This document shows, piece by piece, positions 57,783-64,000 of a stretch of 64,000 nt of DNA. The DNA comes from Fabrea salina. Lineage: Eukaryota; Ciliophora; Heterotrichea; Heterotrichida; Fabreidae. Position 1 is the stretch's first letter, and each line of letters opens with the position of its first letter. Location of the stretch: the NCBI GenBank assembly GCA_022984795.1, contig JALIHJ010000064.1, positions 50,412 through 114,411 on the forward strand. The letters are read 5' to 3'. The position numbers and the translations under genes are program-made. Under the pieces are notes generated by a model. The model saw only the letters and a program-made list of their open reading frames with translations, was not told where the DNA came from and searched no databases.

Positions 57783-58679
57783 ATGTCATCGAACTCAATT
57801 CTAGACCATGTGCTCAACAAACAGTTTAGGAGGCACTGAACTCAAAAAAATCCAGTCCAGGCAGTTGCCAGAAGAACGCCAACTCCCTTCAAAGGCTAAA
57901 AAGTCTTTTAGAAACCAATCTAAACCACTAGTGCCCTCAAGGCGCTTCCTAAGCCCCGTCAGAATAATAAGCCCATTAATAAGTCATCTCGGGAGAAAAC
58001 ACCCCCAAAAAATCCCTGAACCTGATTCTGAACTCTACAAAAAAGACTTGAGTACTCAGACTTTATTTGAAGTATATAAATGACTGTCAGACTGGCAAAG
58101 TCCAAAACGACCTCTTCGACACTATCCCCCAAAAAAAGACCTTCACCCCAAAGTACCCAGAAAGAACTTCCAAAAAAGGACACAGGTGAGGCTATCAAAA
58201 AGATGTTTGAAAAACCCAAAAAGAAAAACAACCCGCACACCCAAACTAAAAGGACAAGGACTCTTAAAAGGTCCCAACCTTTGGTGTGTGCCAAGTGCAA
58301 AGAAATACCACTCCCAAGACTACCACACCAGAAAAAACCTAAGCCTAAGCCAACTCCAGTTAAATACGAACCTAAGTCAAAACCAATCAAACAAGAAGAC
58401 TCATACGAGTCAGAACCAGAAGAGTACGAAGAAAGAGAAGCGACATGTCTGACTTCATTGAAGATGACACTAACTCAGAGAACGTGTCTCAAATGGTCAG
58501 GAAAATGTTCAACTACGACCCAAGTAAGTACAAACACATTGACGAAATGGATGACAGAGATATGGAAGTTGGTGCAGACAGAATATTTAACGAAGAAAAA
58601 CTCAGTGCTCACTACGGGAAAGAAAGACGACCAAAAAGAATACAAAAAGATTAAAAAAGCTAGGGCTTTTGTAATTTAA
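57783..58679 (+). pseudogene. SPT2-like chromatin protein, frame broken by several indels
   Basis: From ATG 57783 (MSSNSILDHVLN) the frame is lost after 18 codons. It continues as a Lys/Pro-rich basic protein in other frames: 57808-58083, 58080-58440, 58445-58610 and a last piece ending at TAA 58677. The 58445 piece reads SDFIEDDTNSENVSQMVRKM then FNYDPSKYKHIDEMDDRDME, very like the SPT2 domain (D-FI-D-DD...SxMIRxMFxYxxxKY...DxD) of histone H3-H4 chaperones. The tail is KKIKKARAFVI. At least three single-base shifts are needed. SPT2 preserves nucleosomes during transcription in other eukaryotes. Confidence 0.75.
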
Positions 58680-58793
58680 TAGCTTGTTTTATCCTGAGAG
58701 TAAACTAGGCATAGTTTAACTGCTGAGTCTAAACCAGTTACTGAGTCAGTGGAATTCTCGAAACCAAATCTGAAACCCAAAACTAGTAAGTCT

Positions 58794-60034
58794 TTAAAAG
58801 CTAGAATTAAAGGCGACTTTAGAGTCAAACTCGTAACTAAAGTTAGCCATGTTTTCTTGACCTGCTAGAGCCAGTTCTAAGTTCACCCTTTCACAGTTAA
58901 CCCAGTTTTTGGAATAAACCAAATCATTTTCACCCGTGTTCACAGTGTCAATAAACTCTTCAAAACTAAAAGCCATATCAAAGTCAATCGGAGCTAGTAA
59001 CTTGCTTTGATTCTCAAGCACTAAAGTTGTTAGGGTGTGAATTGCAGTGGGGCTCAAAAAGGGTGTGGTCAAAAAGTACCCCCAGGAAATGTTTTTGTCT
59101 TGCAGAATTCTTTTGACTTCGCCTACTTCTTGCCTATTTCCCAAGTCATGCTTGCAAGTAATTTTAGTAAGTCTGTTACACCGCTCAACTCACTCTGCTC
59201 TAGTTCACTAGGCAGTGTTTCGTTTGTAACTATGTTTGCAAAGTCAGTGTTTAAAATGTTTAAAAACAATTCGTTGTCATGATATATTCCTTGACTAGTC
59301 CAGTCGTGGATGTTTTGGTGGTCCATGGGTCCGTTGTGCTTGATTAGCTTGTAAGTTTCTTTGATTCCTTCAAGAGTCTTCCTTTCATCAGGAAACATTT
59401 CTGAAAGTTTCTGAGTGTCTAAAGACTGCTGAAGTATACTTAGGACTCTGTCCAGTCCTCCCAGAAGATGAGTTCCAAGTCTTTTTTCTCCAAGAGTCTG
59501 AAATATTCCACAGAACTTTTCAATGTTGTACTCAGAGTCTTCGTACTTCCAGTAACCAACAGGGTAGTTCCCTGTGCAGTAACCTTGAGTCTGTATGAAC
59601 TCGTTGATTTTGTGAGTCATGTAAAGCTCCCTGACGACAGTGTACTCAAAGCAACACCCTCTAATTTCTAAGCCTTCAACTGGATAAGCCATCTTCTCTA
59701 AGTTAAACCCTTCAGTAGCATTGCCGCATCCTTTTAGTCTGATTAACTCTCCTGAGTGCTTTACGATTGCACTTCTTTTTCCTGACTCGAAACACTCTGT
59801 GCCTACTTTACTTTTTTTGGAAACTTTTAAACTGTATTCTTCGAAGTCACCCTCTAGAGTTAAGTCTAGACACGGCAGGCAAGGTAGGTATACATTTTGT
59901 CCAATACTATTCAAGCGGTTTAAAACTCTATTCTTGTCCCTGATTTGTCTGACTTTTTGTGGTGAGAACCTTTTAAAGCTGCCTCTAGATTCCTCTAAAT
60001 AGGCTTTTTTGTTTCCTAAGTAAAGATTAAGCAT
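58794..60034 (-). pseudogene. uncharacterised protein, one frameshift near the C-terminal third
   Basis: From ATG 60034 the frame runs 303 residues to 59123, and a second frame (59144-58794) continues the coding character with EVGEVKRILQDKNISW and VNCERVNLELALAG, so one indel near 59123-59144 splits a ~415-residue protein. Notable motifs are VYLPCLPCLDL, IRLKGCGNATEGF and GLEIRGCCFEYTVVRELYM. RLKGCG...(L)EIRG...RELY is faintly like SelO-type pseudokinase folds, but I would not assign it. The start codon overlaps the stop codon of the ACOX copy (TAATG), and its first four codons are also left behind the intact ACOX copy. Confidence 0.6.
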
Positions 60035-62099
60035 TAAAAATTATTGTTTTTGAGTTTCTGGAGTTCGGGGAGCCAAGAGGGTTGTTTGTAGACTCCTGGG
60101 TTGGTGTGCACTCCTTCCAGCAAGTGTTCGTACAGGTGTCCGTCGCTTGGTGCGATGTTTGAACCCAGCATTTTGTCAGGGGGAGCAATGGCTTCTACAA
60201 TGCTCAGACTGGCTTTGGAGACTTCCTTGCACAGAGTCCAGTACCTTTTGTCTGACTAGCTGGGCCTGGACAGTGTTCAAGCACCCCTCACAGAATGCTC
60301 AGGTCGTTCTGGACCTTGTGGAGGAGCGTAGGCTCAGAGGTTGGTGAGGTGGTGCTTGGTTTCGGGGCACTTGGACTTGGCTTCGATGGTGGCTCGGAAC
60401 TGGGCAGCTACCCACCTTTCCCCAGCTCTTAGCTAGGTCCTGGAGGGCAAAGACCTGGGACTCGTTCCAAGCCTGCATGAGGTTCTCAGTTCTGGCAGAG
60501 TTGGCAGCCAGGGCAGTCAGGGACCGGTGCGGAAGGTAAGCGTTCATTTTGTTGGTGAGTAGTTGGTAGACAGTGTCTGGGTTGTCGAGGTCTTCGAGCG
60601 AAGAAAAGGCGAGAGAAAGCAGAAGGAATGTCTTCGGAGGAAGAGCAAGGCCTTGGAGGGAAGTGAAGTGCTTGGACTCGCCTTTGAGTGCCTTTTAATT
60701 TTCTTGAGAATGAACTTGGCAGTCTGCTGGATAATGACAGCCCAGTTGTCGCCTTCCCAGGTCACCTGGATGTCGTCGCCTGCCCTGATGCGCGGAAGCC
60801 CTGAGTAACTGGAGTAGCCTTGACCTCCCACACACTCCCTGCAGCTTTGGATCGAATCCCTACCATACCAGGTGCTCAGTGATTTCAAGCAGCATAGAAT
60901 GGCATGGAATTCGGCTCCCTCAGCACACTCAGGATTTTTCTTCATTGTAGGAAGTATCTCCGAATATATTTGAATGCAATAATTAAAGGCTGAATTCATA
61001 GCAAGATTATTGGAGAGATAAGGCATGAGTCTGTATTGCTGTAGCTGGTAGTCTACAATTAAGTTTTCATCTTTGTCTTTTCCATCGTTGAACTGCTTCC
61101 TCATACACGAGTATCTTACTGCTATTGTTAAAGCAGCATGAGAGTTAACGCATGAGCATCCAATAACAGCAGTTCTTCCGCCAATGAGTCCTACGAGCTG
61201 GGCTGCAAGTCTTTTCTCCTTGCTTTTGATTGAGGTTACGAACTTGCCTTCTGCTGAAACTGAACTCAAACTGTCCAACAGAGAGTCGACAGGCACTCTG
61301 TAGTTCTTGAACAGAATGAATCCGTTGTCTACTCCGTTGATAGCAAACTTCTTGCCGCAGTCTCCCAAAGTCACTCCTGGAAAAGAAGGCCCGTGGGACT
61401 CAGGGTCCCTCAGTCTCACCACAAAGGCGTGGACTCCTTTGTTGTCTCCTTCGAAGTGTAGCTGCGCAAACACCACGGCTTTCTCTGCAGTTTTGGCCGC
61501 AGCTCCAATCCACCACTTAGCACTGGTAGCTGTGGGAGAGTTAAGAACGAACTCCTTTGTTGAGGAGTCGTAAGTAGCAGTGGTCTCAAGGTTGGCAACA
61601 TTGCCATGACCCAACTCAGTCATTGCAAGAAGCAACCAATCTCTTTAAGTTTAAAAGCCCTGTCAATGTGGACTTTGTGCTTCTGAGTGCCCAGTGAGTT
61701 AATGGTGCCCGTATACAACACGAAGTGCACAAAAGTCTGGTAACTAAGTCCATGGAATATAAATTAGTGTATTGCAAGAATGCAATGATATCAGGGTAGT
61801 TCCATTCCTTGACAGCTTGAAGAAAATAGGGATAAATTTGCTTGGATCTGGGCCTGGGCTCTTTTCTCGGAGGTCTTCATGCGGGAGTTCTTCGTAGTGG
61901 TCCAAAGTTTTGAATGAAGAAGTCTTTTCAAAGAGCATTTCCATGATGTTTCATCTTATAGCCAAACATCACGTTCCTTATGTCATCAACATTAAGACTA
62001 GGAGAAACTTCCTTTCGAGGAGCAAGGGGATCAAACTTAGAATTTGAGGAAAATGAGACTCGATTAAACTAAGTCTCTTTATTCACTTCCATTTATTAT
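60024..62099 (-). repeat. right arm of the acyl-CoA oxidase inverted duplication
   Basis: Reverse complement of 53071-55142, from 7 bases before the ATG to 10 bases past the stop. Most of the length is nearly identical apart from small indels, but patches near 60960-61000, 61125-61165, 61735-61785 and 61935-62040 differ strongly. Confidence 0.9.
60034..62092 (-). pseudogene. ACOX: acyl-CoA oxidase, broken second copy
   Basis: The same gene as 53078-55132, reading leftward from ATG 62092. One indel in the first seven codons already puts a stop after MEVNKET, although the bases for RLSLIESHF survive in another frame. The longest intact piece (61635-60544) covers MTELGHG-NVAN to the C-terminal domain with insertions (SHGPSF, DNWAV). 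The end is frameshifted near 60700-60200 and closes at TAA 60036-60034. Amino-acid differences cluster in patches (e.g. CSCVNSHAALTIAV against SSVLNAQSALTIAI), as in a true paralogue later homogenised. Several single-base shifts could be consensus errors. Confidence 0.88.
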
Positions 62100-62312
62100 T
62101 ATTTCACCACCTAGAACAGTTATATAATTTTAAAGTAGTAACCAATTTAACTCTCCAAAAAACAATGGTGTCTAAGTGACTGAATGAGAATTATTTTTTT
62201 CAGAGTTGAAGTTACTCAAATCTAAGCACTCACTAAGAGATTTAATTATTACACATATTTTTTTCACCACTTCCAACTTAAACTATTGAATGCTTGAAAT
62301 AATTCAAAACTC

Positions 62313-62657
62313 ATGAAGAAAAAAGAGTACTTCAATAACCTGCGCAAAGAAGAGGTCAGCCCAAAAAATCCAGGCCGTATACAGAGGTTACTTAGTCCGA
62401 AAACACTTTTTAGCAGTCAAGCTCAGATTTGAAAAGGATCCTGAAAAGCATCGAAGGAGAAAACCTTCAAGTGGAGTGGAAAAGCCACCACCTATGCAAA
62501 CCCTAGCATCAAAGACCTCAAAGTCCAGAAAAGACTCAACAAATCCAACAAAGAAGAATCCCTCAACGAAGAACTCTTAAAAGTCAGAAAAGCCATTCAG
62601 AAACGCAAAGACTACTTAGCCAAGCAAGTTAACAAGATCCACAATAAACTAGATTAG
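62313..62657 (+). pseudogene. IQ-motif protein, frame broken
   Basis: From ATG 62313 (MKKKEYFNNL) the frame soon leaves the coding signal. One frame encodes KIQAVYRGYLVRKHFLAVKL, a clear IQ calmodulin-binding motif (IQxxxRGxxxR); another encodes LKVQKRLNKSNKEESLNEEL then KVRKAIQKRKDYLAKQ to TAG 62655. At least two indels are needed for a ~110-residue protein. IQ motifs bind calmodulin or centrin-like light chains, so a ciliary or cytoskeletal role is plausible but unproven. Confidence 0.65.
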
Positions 62658-62719
62658 TGATCAGATGAATTAAATTACATAAAATTGCAAACCATCCAAA
62701 TGATCAGAGTAGGTATAAC

Positions 62720-63728
62720 TTAAACCTTACACTCTTGGATTTTTTGCAAAACTAGCGAAGTCTTCTTTTTTCCTTTTACAACTTTGCTTTCAACGCACAA
62801 ACTAGGTTGAGGAGTTTTCAGCCAAGCTTGGTTCAAGATCTCGCAACAACTTTAAGTCTGTTCTCAGGCTTGAGTCTCATCATTCCTCTGATCAAGTCCC
62901 GCGCAGGACCTTTTACACTCGCTGCTGGGAACAAAAGAAGGTACCTCTTGAGATTTTTTTGTAAGAGTTCTCTGTCATTAGTTCCTTTGAAGGGAAAAAC
63001 TCCCGCCAACAAAGTACAGCAGCACACCTAAAGCCCAAATGTCTGCTGGAGGGCCAGCGTACTCTTTGTTAGCTACTATTTCAGGAGCCATGTAACTAGG
63101 GGTTCCGCAGAACATCTTAACGTTCTTTTGCTAGGAATGTAAGTAGAAAACCCAAAGTCTATGACTTTTACTTTGTTGTTTTTGTCTAAAAGGATGTTTT
63201 CGAGTTTAATGTCTCTGTGAGACACGTTAATATTGTGACAGTAATCTATAGCTTGGACAACTTGCTTGAATAGGTACTTTGCTTCTTCTTCGTCTAGTTT
63301 CTTTGCAGCCTTACGCCTTACGTAACTGTTGAGTGAAGTTCCTCCTACGTACTCCATAACCAAGTTGATTTGGTTAGGAGTCAATAACTACTAGTTTGAT
63401 GGTGTTGGGGTGGTCGAGCTTTTTTGCATGATCTTAATTTCTCGTTGGACACCCTTTTTCCTGCACGCAAGTCGGATTAAGTTGAGTTTTTCGTAAGTTT
63501 TAACTGCGTAGTGTTGTTGCTGCCTTGTTCTGTGAGTTCCAAGCCTGACTACTGCGTAAGCGCCTCTTCCGAGTTGGCGGCCCAAAGCATAATGCTCTAT
63601 TCTGCTTTTGAACCGGCTGAAGTAGGTCTACTTGAAGCAGGTCTTGTCATGCTAGTCTCTAAGTTTGATATGTTCCGAGGTTCCTTCTGCTGTGAAACGT
63701 AGTTCTTGCTTCGGGGTTTTGAATTCAT
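62720..63728 (-). pseudogene. protein kinase, subtelomeric paralogue of 37823-39130, frame broken
   Basis: From ATG 63728 (MNSKPRSKNYVSQQ) the frame meets TAG at about 63600 just before the kinase domain, which goes on in another frame as GRQLGRGAYAVVRLGTHR. Further pieces are [43 protein letters not shown] and RLKPENRLK, and the tail EILNQAWLKTPQP ends at TAA 62720. About five indels are needed. The motif set (HRDIKLEN, DFGFST) is the same CAMK/SNF1-like type as the intact kinase, from which it clearly differs at protein level, so it is an old paralogue and not a recent copy. Its start is about 70 bp from the telomere. Confidence 0.85.
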
Positions 63729-63796
63729 ATTAGAATTTACAATAAATGCAATTTCGTTGAGGATGTTAAATATGCTTATAAACTATGTTGAGGCAC

Positions 63797-63994
63797 TTAG
63801 GGTGTTAGGGTGTTAGGGTGTTAGGGTGTTAGGGTGTTAGGGTGTTAGGGTGTTAGGGTGTTAGGGTGTTATTAGGGTGTTAGGGTGTTAGGGTGTTAGG
63901 GTGTTAGGTGTTAGGGTGTTAGGGTGTTAGGGTGTTAGGGTGTTAGGGGTGTTAGGGTGTTAGGGTGTTAGGGTGTTAGGGTGTTAGGGTGTTA
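63797..63994 (+). repeat. telomeric repeat, TGTTAGGG type
   Basis: About 25 tandem units of TGTTAGGG (complement CCCTAACA) with a few irregular ones: a TTATTAGGG unit near 63871, a GTGTTAGGTG unit near 63905 and a TTAGGGG unit near 63946. The run is followed by six non-repeat bases (agttat) at the edge of the window. The G-rich strand runs toward the right end, as expected for a right-hand chromosome terminus. Confidence 0.95.
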
Positions 63995-64000
63995 AGTTAT

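Noticed and set aside
63797-63994. CRISPR-like or satellite repeat
   Set aside because: Units are contiguous 8-mers without spacers and match the heterotrich telomere.
1-64000. TGA read as tryptophan (Blepharisma-type code)
   Set aside because: No long gene contains an in-frame TGA, Trp is TGG, and two genes end at TGA at the position expected for their families.

Overview
The window looks like the telomere-capped end of a macronuclear chromosome from a heterotrich ciliate, most likely Stentor or a close relative. Four things point there. (1) The right end is a run of TGTTAGGG repeats (63797-63994), the 8-base unit I recall for Stentor and Blepharisma. (2) Three genes are each restored by removing an in-frame or frame-restoring 15-nt GT...TAG intron (21459-21473, 36619-36633, 39704-39718). 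(3) All three standard stops occur and Trp is TGG throughout, so the standard code applies, which favours Stentor over Blepharisma. (4) Ciliary and membrane genes are packed with almost no space between them. I found no tRNA, rRNA, CRISPR array or recognisable transposon.

Layout: 1-3030 is the N-terminal third of an axonemal dynein heavy chain that runs off the left edge. 3169-5730 is an odd protein with about twenty CGHxxCxxC half-fingers, a B-box-like site and a propeller-like tail. 6.0-19.9 kb holds three giant paralogous surface proteins (signal peptide, lectin/TIG/PA14-like or LamG-like ectodomain, Cys-rich repeats, TRP-like multi-pass core) and a relic of a fourth. 20.0-26.9 kb holds an LMBD1-like transporter, an ARM-like protein with a lipidation-type N-terminus, a twin-CX9C protein, a MACPF protein, an NQO-type quinone reductase and SPEF1. 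26.9-52.9 kb is very dense: long coiled coils, EF-hand proteins, a MORN protein, a P3A proton pump, a protein kinase, a CRAL-TRIO protein, SHMT, RING and SIAH-like zinc proteins, a GRIP golgin, a GNAT-like protein and two PP2C phosphatases.

53-64 kb: an intact acyl-CoA oxidase (53078-55132) faces a broken inverted copy (60034-62092). Between them are a PSI-domain protein, an NAE1-like E1 subunit, an SPT2-like chromatin protein and an unknown gene. An IQ-motif gene and a second kinase lie between the copy and the telomere. Everything right of about 57.28 kb is broken by small indels although the protein signal persists, whereas nearly everything to the left is intact. That suggests either a degenerating subtelomere or poorer consensus sequence.

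The genes do not form one pathway. Shared themes are cilia and cytoskeleton (dynein, SPEF1, MORN, coiled coils, EF-hand, IQ), signalling (kinases, PP2Cs, RINGs, neddylation E1) and membranes (proton pump, LMBD1, golgin, surface receptors). The points most worth checking are the gene-precise mosaic inverted duplication, start codons of divergent genes 7 bp apart, the CGH-repeat protein and the swapped ectodomains of the receptor cluster.
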